A stretch of DNA of 64,000 nt from Pseudofrankia saprophytica (GCF_000235425.2 NZ_KI912266.1:5881582-5945581); one strand, 5' to 3'; counted from the stretch's first letter, positions 26,455 through 35,693 are shown. Translations and numbers: made by a program. The notes: generated by a model not told the origin, from the letters alone.

Positions 26455-26789
26455 TTCAGGCTCGCTTGACCGCGTTCACGTCCCGGTTGAACTCTCCTGA
26501 CGAGACGATGGTCATCGTGACCACTCGCGGTGAGGTCCCCGATCGCAATCGTGTATTTTTGACCCGAAATGCCGCCCGGCGGCGATGGCCGGCCTGACCG
26601 TCCCTGCGCGGGGTACCGACGAGGCCGGGGTTTCTGGAAAATGAATTTTGTGATCAGGGTGCCGGCGAGCCAGTGTTCATACCACGCGGCAGTCCAGCTC
26701 CATTCGATGAAGAGGGCGTGGTAGACCTCCGGAGGCGGATAGTATCTCGCCAGATATCATAGTTGCACTCTGACGAAGCGAGCAGAGAT
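26455..26789. other. Intergenic stretch, probable promoter region of the hydroxylase
   Basis: No gene is recognised. Near the right end a small dyad TATCT-CGCC-AGATA overlaps a -10-like TATCAT (26755-26760) about 30 nt before the next start, so the promoter or an operator may be here. Confidence 0.4.
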
Positions 26790-28304
26790 ATGAATTCTGG
26801 CGTGGTCGAGACGACTGTGCTGATCGTCGGCGGCGGCCCGGCTGGACTGACCGCGTCCCTCCTGCTGTCCCGCCACGGCGTCGACTCCGTGCTGATCGAC
26901 AAACGGCTCGAGGCGTCGCCGCTGCCCCGGGCCCGCGGCGTGCACTCCCGAGCGATGGAGATTTTGCGCGTCTGCGGTGTCGAACCGGACCTGCGCGCAG
27001 TGGAGCTGCCGATCACCCCGGGCGCGGAATGGCGAGTCGATCTGGCGAGCCCCCCGCTGCACGAGGACGTGCCGTCACCCGGTCCCACCACCGTGAGCCC
27101 GTGCGAGGGACTGGCAGTTTCGCAGGACGTGTTCGAGGCGGTCCTGCGAGACCACGCCCGCAGCCACGCGCACGCGCGGCTGCGCCCGGGCATGCTGCTG
27201 GACTCGTTCCGCGCAGTGGAGGACGGTGTACAGGCCACTGTCGTCGAGCAGGCGTCCGGATGTCGCGTCCAGATCCGGGCCCGATGGATGATCGCTGCCG
27301 ATGGAGCCCGCAGCGGCGTACGCCAGGACCTGCAGATCGGCATGAACGGGCCGGACGACCTCGGCCAGCAGAAGATGATCGCTTTCCGGGCCGACCTGAG
27401 CGCGCTGACCGGTCCTCGGCCGCGGGGGATCTACTTTCTCGCCGCCGCTGGCGCGGCGCTGATCTGGACCCACGCCGACGATCGCTGGGTGATCAACCAA
27501 CCCGGCCCCATCGCCGCCGGCGAGGATCCGGCCACGGTCGTGCAGCGGATCCTCGGCCTTCCCGACCTGGCCGTGCAGGTAACGGCCACCGGCCTTTGGA
27601 CGGCCGGCGCCCAGTCGGCCGACCAGTATGCGCAAGGCCCGGTCTTCCTGGTCGGCGACGCCGCGCATCGCTTCCCGCCCGTCGGCGCGACCGGGGTCAG
27701 CGCCGCGATGCACGACGTGCACAACCTTTCCTGGAAGATCGCCGCCGTCGTCCGCGGACATGGCGGCCAGAGGCTGCTGGACAGCTACGCCGTCGAGCGG
27801 GAAGCGGTCGGGCTGCGCAACGCCGACGAGACTGGCGCTGCCTGGGCGCGGGTCTTCGCCGGCAGCGGCGCGCCGTTCAGCGGACGCGGCCTGGCTCAGA
27901 TCGACATGGGCTATCAGTACACGTCGCCGGTCGTCGCCGACGACGGCAGCCCCGACGCCGACCCGCCCGGTGCCGACTACCAGCCGACCGCAGCCCCCGG
28001 CTGCCGGGCGCCGCATCTGTGGCTGGCCGACGGCACGTCCACCATCGATCTGTTCGACCAGCGCTTCGTGCTGCTCACCGCAGAGCCTGGCCACGTCTGG
28101 CGCGACGCCGCCGCGCGCACCGCCGGGGCGTTCGTCGACAGCCGGGTCGTCGCCGAACCGACCTGGCCGGGCCTGTATGGCGTCGCGCCCGACGGGGCGG
28201 TGCTCGTCCGTCCCGATGGACATGTCGCGTGGCGCAGCCGAGCCGCATCCACCGATCCGTCCGCGGACATCCAGACCGCTCTCGCGACCTGCACGGGAAG
28301 CTGA
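26790..28304 (+). CDS. FAD-dependent aromatic hydroxylase (504 aa)
   Basis: ATG 26790 gives a Rossmann FAD motif at once (VLIVGGGPAGLTASLLLSRHG). A DG motif (MIAADGARSGVR) and the second FAD motif (LVGDAAHRFPPVGATGVS) follow at the usual spacing. The C-terminal 120 residues end in LYGVAPDGAVLVRPDGHVAW, the thioredoxin-like domain of the PheA/TfdB/polyketide hydroxylase group. It would hydroxylate phenolic or polyketide-type rings using NAD(P)H and O2. It stands alone between an E-type IS and a D-type IS remnant whose end lies 10 bp after its stop, so it may have travelled with them. Confidence 0.87.
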   Translation: MNSGVVETTVLIVGGGPAGLTASLLLSRHGVDSVLIDKRLEASPLPRARGVHSRAMEILRVCGVEPDLRAVELPITPGAEWRVDLASPPLHEDVPSPGPTTVSPCEGLAVSQDVFEAVLRDHARSHAHARLRPGMLLDSFRAVEDGVQATVVEQASGCRVQIRARWMIAADGARSGVRQDLQIGMNGPDDLGQQKMIAFRADLSALTGPRPRGIYFLAAAGAALIWTHADDRWVINQPGPIAAGEDPATVVQRILGLPDLAVQVTATGLWTAGAQSADQYAQGPVFLVGDAAHRFPPVGATGVSAAMHDVHNLSWKIAAVVRGHGGQRLLDSYAVEREAVGLRNADETGAAWARVFAGSGAPFSGRGLAQIDMGYQYTSPVVADDGSPDADPPGADYQPTAAPGCRAPHLWLADGTSTIDLFDQRFVLLTAEPGHVWRDAAARTAGAFVDSRVVAEPTWPGLYGVAPDGAVLVRPDGHVAWRSRAASTDPSADIQTALATCTGS

Positions 28305-28313
28305 GCCGCCGCA

Positions 28314-28933
28314 CCTGTGGGGTTCCAGAACTCGGCCACCTGCGTTGAGCTGGGCTTTTACGCGGCTCGTTCGTATTCGCTGATCAAACCATCGAGGACG
28401 GGCCGGCGATTGATCCGTTCGCTGGTCAGGTCGGCGATGGGGTGGTCGGGCCGCGGCGGCTTGAGATCACGGCTGCGGCGGGGTCGTCGCCCATTGTAGT
28501 CGAGCGCATATTCGGCCAGGGCGGCCCGCAGGCGCCGTTCGCCGAAGATCAGCATGCGGTCGGTGACCTCGGCCCGAACCGTGCGGACGAACCGTTCCGC
28601 GTAGGCATTTGCTTGAGGAACTCGAGGCGGGATCTTCACCGCGGTGATGCCTGCGTCGGCGAGGACTGCGTCGAACGAGGCGGCGAACTGTCCGGCGCGG
28701 TCGCGGATTAGGAAGCGGAACTCGGTTGCCTGGTCCCCAAGGTCCATGAGGACGTTGCGGATCTGCTGGGTGGTCCACGGCCCGTCCGGGTGGGCGGTGA
28801 CGCCGACGATGTGGACGTAACGGGAGCCGACCTCCATGACGAACAAGCAGTACAGACGCCGCAGCGTCACCGTGCAGTCCACGTGGAAGAAGTCAACGGC
28901 CAGCGTCGTCGAGGCCAGGGATCGTAGGAACTG
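28314..28933 (-). mobile_element. D-type IS, truncated by A-type IS
   Basis: The left end CCTGTGGGGTTCCAGAAC matches the ends seen at 10216 and 21557. The element is cut at 28933, where A-type copy 3 starts. Its missing front part does not reappear beyond that copy, so the insertion was accompanied or followed by deletion. Confidence 0.78.
28358..28933 (-). pseudogene. D-type rve transposase, C-terminal part
   Basis: The open frame runs in from the IS junction with LAVDFFHVDCTVTLRRLYC (first catalytic Asp), IRDRAGQFAASF (second) and AYAERFVRTVRAE (Glu), then the tail GLISEYERAA. The second motif reads RDRAGQF, so the usual Asp-Ala-Lys is altered. The N-terminal HTH region is missing. It is the largest surviving D-type catalytic core in the window. 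Confidence 0.82.
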
Positions 28934-30129
28934 CCTGTAGCGTGCCGGAACTCGATTCGGGTGCCTGGCCTGTGGTTTCGCTGTTTGGTCAGGCGGCCCG
29001 GTGGTACTCGTTGATCACGCCGCCGAGGATCTTGTGGCGGCGGATCGGGCCGTCGGGGGGTATGACGGTGGCTGGGTCGTGGTTCGGCGGGCGCTGGTCT
29101 CGCCCTTGGTGGGGCCGGTGGTCGTTGAAGTGGCGGGCGTAGTCGTCGAGCACCGCGGTGGCGTGGCATTGCCCGTGGAGGAGGATCCGGTCGGTGCACT
29201 CCTGGCGGATGGAGCGGATGAACCGTTCGGCGTAGCAGTTCGCCTGTGGTGTCCGCGGCGGCGTGCGCACGACCTGCACGCCCTCGGAGACGAACACGTC
29301 GTCGAATGCCTGAGGGTATTTCGCGTCCCGGTCGCGGATGAGGAACCGGAACCGGTCGAGGCGTCCGTCCAGGTCCATGGCCAGGTGGCGTGCCTGTTGG
29401 GTGACCCATGCCGCGGTCGGACGGGCGGTTACGCCTAGGACGTGGACACGGCGGGTCTGGATCTCCATGACGAACAGCACGTACAGCCGGCGTAGGACGA
29501 TGGTGTCCAGCTGGAAGAAGTCGGTCGCCAGCAGCCTGCCGGCCTGGGCTCGCAGGAAGGTACGCCAGCTGGTGTCGGCCTGGCGGCGTGGCGCCGGGCC
29601 GAGACCCGCACCGGCGAGAATCCGACGTACCGTGCCCGCGCCGATCCGATACCCCATGCCGAGCAGTTCGCCCTGGACACGGCGATGACCCCACGTGGGG
29701 TTGTCGCGGGCGAGGCGGATCACTAGCGCCCGCAGTTCGTCAGCCACTGGCGGGCGGCCCATCCGGTGCGGGTAGGTCCATCGTCGGCGGACCAAGCGGC
29801 GATGCCACGCCAGCAGCGTCGCCGGGGTCACCAGCCGGCACGCCCGAACCTCCCGCGGCAGCAACTGGGCCAGCGCGGACAGGAGGGCCCGGTCGGGCCA
29901 GCTGAACCGGGGCCGCCCGATCTGGCGACGCAGCACCGCCACCTCCTGGCGCAACACCAGCAGCTCCGCCGTCCGCGCCGCGTCGCCGCGGCTGAGCAGC
30001 ACGAGACAGCCGAACACCCGCACCATGAACAAGTACCAACCGCAGCCCCATGACAGCGATCATGCCCACGGCGCCTGGTGGCGAACCCGCAGGTCAGCGG
30101 CCCGACATCGAGTTCTGGCACGGTACAGG
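28934..30129 (-). mobile_element. A-type IS, copy 3
   Basis: Inverted ends CCTGTAGCGTGCCGGAACTC (left) and ..GAGTTCTGGCACGGTACAGG (right) bound 1196 bp. It is near full length and is inserted into a D-type element. Confidence 0.87.
28989..30032 (-). CDS. A-type transposase with altered N-terminus (347 aa)
   Basis: The frame is about 9 residues shorter than copy 1. Compared with copy 1, two bases are missing near 30040, so the normal start (MGLRL.. on the minus strand) is out of frame. Translation would have to begin at ATG 30032 ([13 protein letters not shown]). Everything downstream, including [17 protein letters not shown] and [10 protein letters not shown], is intact. It may be weakly expressed or be a very young pseudogene. 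Confidence 0.75.
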   Translation of the reverse strand: MFMVRVFGCLVLLSRGDAARTAELLVLRQEVAVLRRQIGRPRFSWPDRALLSALAQLLPREVRACRLVTPATLLAWHRRLVRRRWTYPHRMGRPPVADELRALVIRLARDNPTWGHRRVQGELLGMGYRIGAGTVRRILAGAGLGPAPRRQADTSWRTFLRAQAGRLLATDFFQLDTIVLRRLYVLFVMEIQTRRVHVLGVTARPTAAWVTQQARHLAMDLDGRLDRFRFLIRDRDAKYPQAFDDVFVSEGVQVVRTPPRTPQANCYAERFIRSIRQECTDRILLHGQCHATAVLDDYARHFNDHRPHQGRDQRPPNHDPATVIPPDGPIRRHKILGGVINEYHRAA

Positions 30130-30206
30130 CCGGGGCCGTGCGTCCTCAAGGCGGTAACCTCGCGCAGGGCCCAGGGTCGAGCCTTGTTTGGTGATCTGCG
30201 ACGGCG

Positions 30207-31367
30207 TCACCGCGCCGCGGCTTGGAGCGGGCTGGGCGACAACCCGTCATCCGGGGCGGGCGGCACGTGGGGGAACAGTTCCTGGAAGGCGCCCTGCGTG
30301 ATTCGAAGACGGGTGGCGGGGTCGAGATCGCCGACGAGCTCATGAAGCGTTCGCTGAGTGTGGCCGAAGGTGCCTTCGATGTGTGGGTAGTCGCTGCCCC
30401 AGCACACGTTGCGCCAGCCCATCGCCGTCACCGCGGCGACGGCCGAGCGGTCGTGCTGGAAGGACGCGTAGATGTTCTCGTACAGGTATTCGCTCGGGAG
30501 CCGCCGCAGGCGCGGGTGGACGGCCGACGCGTGCTGCCGGTATGCCTCGTCGAGCCGGTCGGCGACGAACGGACCCCAGGTGGCGCCGCCCTCGGACACG
30601 ATCGCCCGCAGTGACGGATGCCGGTCGAACACGCCGCTGGCGATCAGCTTGGACACCGCCCGCTGGCCGCCGTAGGTCGTCTCCATGTAGTTCAGCAGCG
30701 CGCCTCCCGGGCCTCGGTAGTAGGTGCCGTTTCGGGCGGACGCGTCATGCGGCTCGCTTCCGATGTGAAACCCGATCACGAGGCCGGTCTCCGCGAGGGC
30801 GGCCCACAGCGGCTCCCACGACTCGCGATGCCAGTCGTCCCCGTCGATCAGCGGCGTGACCGGCAGGGAGGCGGCGTGGTAGCCGAGCCCCGCGGCCCGC
30901 CGGACCTCGGCCACCGCGGAGTCGACGGTGAGGAAGGGGATCGTGGCCGCGCAGACGTAGCGGGGCGAGAAGCGCTGGTACTCGATGGCCCAGTCGTTGA
31001 TCGCCCGGGCACCTGCCGCAAGCAGTTCCGGGCCGCGGATCGACGAGGTCCACATCCCCAGCGACGGGTAGATCAGCTCGGCCCAGATGCCCTCGGCGTC
31101 CAGGTCGACAAGCCGCAGCTCCTTGTCGTTGGCGCCAGGCGCCCGCTCGGGGACGGACAGGCCGTTCGCGTCGATGAGCTTCGCACCGGGCCGGGGCATG
31201 CGACGGCGGAACTCCTGCCCGTCGACGTGGATCGTCTCCCAGCCGCCGTCGGGGTCCTTGACGCTGCGCGGCATCCGCGCCGCGAGCGATGAGGGCAGGC
31301 TCCGGTCGAACAGATCGTCCGGCTCGACGAGATGGGAGTCACCTGAGTTGGCCCAGATCTTCTCCAT
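30207..31367 (-). CDS. Amidohydrolase-family metal-dependent hydrolase (386 aa)
   Basis: ATG 31367 follows AGGAGG. The TIM-barrel (Amidohydro_2, ACMSD-like) signature is present: GDSHLVEPDDLF at strand 1 with the Asp-x-His pair, a His in VIGFHIGSE, EGGATWGPF and GSDYPHIEG with the catalytic Asp. Family members hydrolyse or decarboxylate ring-cleavage products and related acids in the cytosol using Zn or Mn. It is the last gene of a minus operon (acyl-CoA synthetase, DUF35, thiolase-like, HAD) and overlaps the HAD gene by 29 nt. It is one of three intact paralogues in the window. Confidence 0.88.
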   Translation of the reverse strand: MEKIWANSGDSHLVEPDDLFDRSLPSSLAARMPRSVKDPDGGWETIHVDGQEFRRRMPRPGAKLIDANGLSVPERAPGANDKELRLVDLDAEGIWAELIYPSLGMWTSSIRGPELLAAGARAINDWAIEYQRFSPRYVCAATIPFLTVDSAVAEVRRAAGLGYHAASLPVTPLIDGDDWHRESWEPLWAALAETGLVIGFHIGSEPHDASARNGTYYRGPGGALLNYMETTYGGQRAVSKLIASGVFDRHPSLRAIVSEGGATWGPFVADRLDEAYRQHASAVHPRLRRLPSEYLYENIYASFQHDRSAVAAVTAMGWRNVCWGSDYPHIEGTFGHTQRTLHELVGDLDPATRLRITQGAFQELFPHVPPAPDDGLSPSPLQAAAR

Positions 31368-31779
31368 GGTTCATGCCTCCTAAGACAGCACCAGTCGACG
31401 CCGGGCTGGAATCCGGCGAACACGTTATTAGGTCGATGGCGGCGAGCCGGCTAGCGAGGTCGAAAACGAAGATGAACTCGAAGTCCGCCTGCGCGGCGAA
31501 GTGCTCGTCGACGCGGGTGTCGCCGATGTGCACGAACCGCTGGCAGCGCCAGGCCGCGCGGACCGCCGTGAGCTCGTGCTTGCGGCTGACGAAGTCGGGC
31601 ACGATCCCGGCGCGAGCCCACATCGCCGACTGTTCGCCGAGGGTGCGGTCGGAGCAGCTACCGATCACGTAGCCCCGCGCCCGCGCCCACCGTACGAAGG
31701 CCAGTCGAAGTGGTCCGGCGGGGTCGCCCGTCTCGAGGGTGCCGTCGATGTCGAAGCTGACGAGCGTACGAGCCTCCAT
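31339..31779 (-). CDS. HAD-superfamily phosphatase-like protein (146 aa)
   Basis: ATG 31779 lies 8 nt after the thiolase-like stop. Motif I FDIDGTLETGDP carries the Asp-x-Asp-x-Thr nucleophile, and motif IV is HIGDTRVDEHFAA. The cap is minimal, and the size is at the small end for HAD phosphatases. The gene overlaps the next (amidohydrolase) by 29 nt, including its ribosome site, so the two are coupled. Its position inside a CoA-ester catabolic operon suggests clean-up of a phosphorylated metabolite, but the role is unknown. A longer upstream frame is rejected because it would run through the thiolase gene. Confidence 0.72.
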   Translation of the reverse strand: MEARTLVSFDIDGTLETGDPAGPLRLAFVRWARARGYVIGSCSDRTLGEQSAMWARAGIVPDFVSRKHELTAVRAAWRCQRFVHIGDTRVDEHFAAQADFEFIFVFDLASRLAAIDLITCSPDSSPASTGAVLGGMNHGEDLGQLR

Positions 31780-31787
31780 CGCCGCGC

Positions 31788-32999
31788 TCAGTCCGTACGC
31801 AGCATGACCGCCGCGGGGTCGTGGAAGAAGCTCGCGCCGGCGCAGACCAGCGCCGTCCTGGCGTCCGGAACCTGGCGGTCCCCTTCGGTACCGCGCAGCT
31901 GCCGCACCGCCTCCGTGTAGAAGTTGAAGCCTCCGGCACGTCCGTGCGAGAGCGCGCCGCCGTTGGTCGAGACGAGCGTGTGCCCGCCCAGCCGGTAGAT
32001 GTTCGCCTCGGCGTCCCAGCCGGAGGCCAGCAGGTCGGCGGTCTCGCCCGGCTTGCAGAAACCGGCGGCCTCGATGCACCCCACCGTGTCGATCGTGTAA
32101 CCGTCGTAGGGGAAGAACAGGTCGAGGTCGTCGATGGTCAGGTCACTGCGCTCCCGGAGGCCGGCCAGGGAGATCCACAGGGCGTTCTCGGTCCAGCCCA
32201 GGCTGTTGTCGTAGTACTCCCCGACCCGTGACCCGCCCAGCGACATGGCGTGGATGTACACCGGCTCGTGGCACAGGTCCCTGGCCCGTTCGGCCGTCGT
32301 GATGATGAGCGCTTCCCCGCAGTCGACCGGCACGTCCATGTCGAGCATCTGCATGGGCTCCCAGATCACCCGGGAGGCGTGGTAGTCCTCCATCGTGATC
32401 GGGGTGCGCAGGGCCGCCCGCGGGTTCGTGGCGGCGTGGGTGCGGTTGTTCACCGCGATGCGGGCGAAGACGTCCTTCGTCGCCCCGTAGTCGTGCAGGT
32501 AGCGCGCCATCCACGCGGCATAGGGCTCACCGGAGTGGATCCAGCGGCGGGCGGGGTCGTTCTGGCCGACGATCGTGTGGCCCCCCGCCGCGCGCAGCTG
32601 CGCCGACCGGGCACGGAACGGGTCGGCGGCGGCGGACCGGGACATCCCGATCCCACGGGTGTAGGCCTGCACGACCAGGACCATGTCGCAGAGCCCGGAG
32701 AACACCGCTTCGGCCGCGTACACGAAGCACGATCCGAGCCACCCGTTCTTCTGCCAGGTGGTCTTCTCGATCCCGAGCGCGCCCTGCAGCGTCAGGAACC
32801 CCGATCCGCCCATGGCCAGCGGGTCCATACCGGTGCCGCAGATGCCGTCTATCTCCTGCCGGTCGAGACCGGCGTCCTCGATGGCGGCGACGGCCGCCTC
32901 GAGGGCGAGCGACAGCTCGGTGCGCTTCAGGTCACGGCCATACGGCGTCGACCCGACGCCGACCACGGCCAGTTGGTCCTTCAACGGGTTTCGTGCCAT
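31788..32999 (-). CDS. Thiolase-like (SCP-x/Ltp) protein, possible retro-aldolase (403 aa)
   Basis: The protein has the overall thiolase fold signature (VVGVGSTPYGRDLKRTELSL at the start; STNGGALSHGRAGG near the end). The normal active-site motifs are altered: I see no CxGxG motif at the C-terminus, and the nucleophile region reads WLGSCFVYAAEAV. It is directly followed upstream in the operon by a DUF35 gene (4-nt gap). In steroid catabolism, Ltp2-type thiolase homologues pair with a DUF35 partner and act as aldolases on CoA esters. The same pairing here suggests side-chain or ring C-C cleavage of an acyl-CoA. Simple thiolysis is the alternative. Confidence 0.85.
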   Translation of the reverse strand: MARNPLKDQLAVVGVGSTPYGRDLKRTELSLALEAAVAAIEDAGLDRQEIDGICGTGMDPLAMGGSGFLTLQGALGIEKTTWQKNGWLGSCFVYAAEAVFSGLCDMVLVVQAYTRGIGMSRSAAADPFRARSAQLRAAGGHTIVGQNDPARRWIHSGEPYAAWMARYLHDYGATKDVFARIAVNNRTHAATNPRAALRTPITMEDYHASRVIWEPMQMLDMDVPVDCGEALIITTAERARDLCHEPVYIHAMSLGGSRVGEYYDNSLGWTENALWISLAGLRERSDLTIDDLDLFFPYDGYTIDTVGCIEAAGFCKPGETADLLASGWDAEANIYRLGGHTLVSTNGGALSHGRAGGFNFYTEAVRQLRGTEGDRQVPDARTALVCAGASFFHDPAAVMLRTD

Positions 33000-33003
33000 G
33001 CCG

Positions 33004-33492
33004 CTACCTCCCGCCCTCGATCAGGCCCGATGGCTGGAACGCGGGCCACGCGACGCCGTCGCGATCCACCCACGTCAACCGCACCGGCATATCGAGCCGG
33101 ACCCGGTCGGGAGGGCAGTTCACGATCGGCGCCAGGTAGCGCAGCCCCGGCTGCTCGACAAGTTCCACCGCCGCGGTCGGCACCGGTTCCCCCGGCGCCG
33201 CGCCCGGGTCCCGCTCCTGGTGGATCAGCGTGCACAGGAACACGGATCCGTCACCGCTCACCTGGGTGGGCACGACGTCCCAGGACCAGCACTTCGGGCA
33301 CAGCGGCCGGTGCGGGTACACCCAGCAGCCGCAGGCCGCGCACCGGTTGATCAGCAGCCGTCGCGCCAGCAGCCCGCGGTAGTGCTCGATGTTGTCGCGG
33401 TCGATCAGGACCGCAGGGAACGCGGCGAAGACCTCCGCATCGGTCGCGTGGGTCGCGGGGGCCACCTCGGCCGCGTCGGCTATGCCGGTCAC
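33004..33492 (-). CDS. DUF35 OB-fold/Zn-ribbon acyl-CoA-associated protein (162 aa)
   Basis: A rubredoxin-like zinc ribbon (CAACGCWVYPHRPLCPKC) is followed by an OB-fold (GDGSVFLCTLIHQE, APIVNCPPDRVRLDMPV). Such proteins form complexes with thiolase-like enzymes or hydratases and help bind the CoA ester. The start overlaps the acyl-CoA synthetase stop by 4 nt (ATGA), and the stop is 4 nt from the thiolase-like start, so the three are translationally linked. Regions before the zinc ribbon (DNIEHYRGLLARR) form the usual N-terminal helix. Confidence 0.88.
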   Translation of the reverse strand: MTGIADAAEVAPATHATDAEVFAAFPAVLIDRDNIEHYRGLLARRLLINRCAACGCWVYPHRPLCPKCWSWDVVPTQVSGDGSVFLCTLIHQERDPGAAPGEPVPTAAVELVEQPGLRYLAPIVNCPPDRVRLDMPVRLTWVDRDGVAWPAFQPSGLIEGGR

Positions 33493-35162
33493 ACCGCCAC
33501 CTCGTCACTGGCCCGCCCGGCCAGGCCCACCCGATCGAGCTTGCCGTTGGCCAACCGCGGCAGCTCGTCCAGGAAGACGATGTCCCTGGGCATCTTGAAC
33601 CGGGCCAGACGCGTCTCGAGCCACGAGCGCAGATCGTCGGCGTCGAGATGACGGTCGGGCCGCACGACGACGTAAGCCCGCACCACCTCCCCCTTGCGCC
33701 GGTCGGGCACGCCGACCGCGCCGCAGTAGTCGACGGCCTCGTGGCTGACGACGACCTTCTCAACCTCCTCCACCGAGACGTTCTCTCCGCCGACCTTCAG
33801 CATCAGCTTCAGCCGTCCCGCGTAGGTGACGTAACCATCGGCGTCCATGACGACGAGGTCCTCGCTGCGCAGCCAGCCGTCCGCGTCGAGGGCCCGAGCG
33901 GTCTCCTCGGGCTTGTTCCAGTAGCCCCGCATGACGTTGCCGCGCACCCATGCCTCGCCGACGGTTCCGGGGGGCACATCGAGGCCGGTCACCGGGTCGA
34001 CGACCCGGAACTCGTTGCCCGGCAGCGGGCGGCCCCCCGTCGTGCGCTGCTTGCCGGGCGGATCGTCAGGACCCGTCACCGACGCCGGGCCGTACGTCTC
34101 GGTCAGGCCAAAGGGAACGAAGGTGAACGTGACGTTGGGCATGACCCGGCGGGCAGCCTCATCCGGCACCGCGGCGATCCGCAGCGACGACAGATCACGC
34201 CCGTCCTCGATCGCCGCCCGCGCGACCTCCACTGGGAGCACCCCGAACATCACGGTGGCCCGCTCGGACTCGACCAGTTCGGCGCCGAGGTGGGCGTTGA
34301 ACGCCTCGGTGAAGACGAGCGTCCCGCCGTTCACCAGCATCGTCATGAGGCCCCAGATGCTGCCACCGCCGTGGAAGAACGGCATCATGCTGAAGAAAAC
34401 GTCGCGGCCGTCGATCCCGACGCGGCGGGAGTGCAACGTCGCATTGGCGACGACACCGCCCTGTTCGAGCATCACCCCCTTCGGGAATCCCGTACTGCCA
34501 GACGTGTACTTCACCATCGCCAGATCACCGCCCAGCACCTGCCGCTCCATGCGATCGGCAAGCGCCCGGGCGTCCGCGGCCCTCGGGTCACCGTCGCGGT
34601 CGCGGCCGACCGCCTCCAGTGCCGCGAGATCAAAGGCGCCGTCGTGGCGGCCGCCACCCCGGTTGAAGACCACCACGTTGCGCAGGTCCGGGACGCGGGC
34701 GCTGAGCAGGTGCCCCGGCAGGTTCGCGGTCGCGAACTCCGGGCAGATCTCGGCGAGCATCGTGGGCATGCGCAGCGTCCGGAATCCATCGACCATGATC
34801 ACATGGCGGGCGCCGGACTGGGCGATGACGTAGGAGACCTCGGCCGGCGTCAGAAAGGTGTTGACGGGCACCGTCACCGCACCGAGCCGCATGCAGGCCA
34901 AGTGCGAGACAACCCACTCCGGCGTGTTGGTCATCCACAGCACGACCCGGTCGCCGCGGCCGACGCCGATGCTCGCCAGGCCCGCGGACAACGCCCGCGC
35001 CCGCTCGACCAACGTGGCGTAGGTCAGCCGTTGGACACGCCCACCGTCATCGGCGGCAACCAGCGCGGCGCGGTCCGGGACTCGCTCCGCGGATGCGACG
35101 AGCGCCTGCCACATCGTCCGCGCACGGAGCCTGGCTAAGACCGCCTTGGGGTCCTCGCTCAT
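33489..35162 (-). CDS. AMP-forming acyl-CoA synthetase (557 aa)
   Basis: An ANL-superfamily enzyme: the ATP-binding motif VKYTSGSTGFPKGVML, the core motif FGLTETYGPAS, the hinge/A8 region YAGRLKLMLKVGGEN and the C-terminal catalytic Lys in LANGKLDR. It activates a carboxylic acid to its CoA thioester via an acyl-AMP. It starts a block with DUF35 and thiolase-like genes, so it probably charges the operon's substrate. Its ATG overlaps (ATGA) the stop of a 60-codon amidohydrolase leader fragment. The acid is unknown; medium-chain, cyclic or aromatic acids are plausible. Confidence 0.92.
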   Translation of the reverse strand: MSEDPKAVLARLRARTMWQALVASAERVPDRAALVAADDGGRVQRLTYATLVERARALSAGLASIGVGRGDRVVLWMTNTPEWVVSHLACMRLGAVTVPVNTFLTPAEVSYVIAQSGARHVIMVDGFRTLRMPTMLAEICPEFATANLPGHLLSARVPDLRNVVVFNRGGGRHDGAFDLAALEAVGRDRDGDPRAADARALADRMERQVLGGDLAMVKYTSGSTGFPKGVMLEQGGVVANATLHSRRVGIDGRDVFFSMMPFFHGGGSIWGLMTMLVNGGTLVFTEAFNAHLGAELVESERATVMFGVLPVEVARAAIEDGRDLSSLRIAAVPDEAARRVMPNVTFTFVPFGLTETYGPASVTGPDDPPGKQRTTGGRPLPGNEFRVVDPVTGLDVPPGTVGEAWVRGNVMRGYWNKPEETARALDADGWLRSEDLVVMDADGYVTYAGRLKLMLKVGGENVSVEEVEKVVVSHEAVDYCGAVGVPDRRKGEVVRAYVVVRPDRHLDADDLRSWLETRLARFKMPRDIVFLDELPRLANGKLDRVGLAGRASDEVAV

Positions 35163-35341
35163 CGGGCCGCCCCCGCCGGCGCCAACCGCTCACTGTGAAG
35201 CACCCACGTGTCCGCCGCGCCCTGCCGCACCACGGGCGGCACATCCCGCCAATACGTCGCCGGCACCCGAGCAGTCAACACGCCCGGCGGCTCGGTGATG
35301 TGACTGTCCGCATCGACGATCAGTTCCGGTGCGAGCACCAT
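35159..35341 (-). pseudogene. Amidohydrolase N-terminal fragment acting as 60-aa leader ORF
   Basis: From ATG 35341 (AGGAGGGC upstream) 60 codons read closely like the start of the intact amidohydrolase at 44891: [18 protein letters not shown], then DTWVLHSERLAP. The reading then ends in a stop that overlaps the acyl-CoA synthetase start by 4 nt. The rest of the barrel is gone. The frame is uninterrupted and has a good ribosome site, so it is likely translated and coupled to the synthetase. Chance survival of a deletion scar is the alternative. Confidence 0.8.
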
Positions 35342-35448
35342 CCATGCCCTCCTGAGTCCACCAGCGACGCGGCCGGCGTCGCTGGGGCCTCCGGGCGCAC
35401 TGCTTTCACGGGACCGCTGTGATCGCGCGCCCTTTGGCCTATCAAGGC

Positions 35449-35525
35449 CCATCATCGGCAGCCGGGCCGTGGCTGTCTTTGCGCGTTCGGCCAAGTCCTT
35501 GCTGGTAGCAGCCAATGTCCGGCAC
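35449..35525 (-). repeat. Island element RE1, copy a
   Basis: Read on the minus strand, toward the leader ORF and acyl-CoA synthetase: a CAAG-N2-CTTG palindrome, then GGCCGAACGCGCAAAGAC, a stem-loop (ACAGCC / GGCTG-type arms) and CGATGATGGG. It is homologous to copies at 36686, 44924, 53168 and 54205. It lies 108 bp before the leader ORF and 169 bp before the LLM pseudogene on the other strand. Confidence 0.8.
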
Positions 35526-35693
35526 CAGGGCGGCGCCAACGCTAGGCTCGACCGCGTCGCCGAGTCGGTTCGAGCCGCTTCCCCGAACGGTATCGCCGCA
35601 CCAGCCGTCGACCGGAACACCCAGAGCTGATCTTCGAATGGCGGCGGCGCGGGGTGTATTCAATACGTACGGCTTTCGCGGAGGTTGCCGGGA

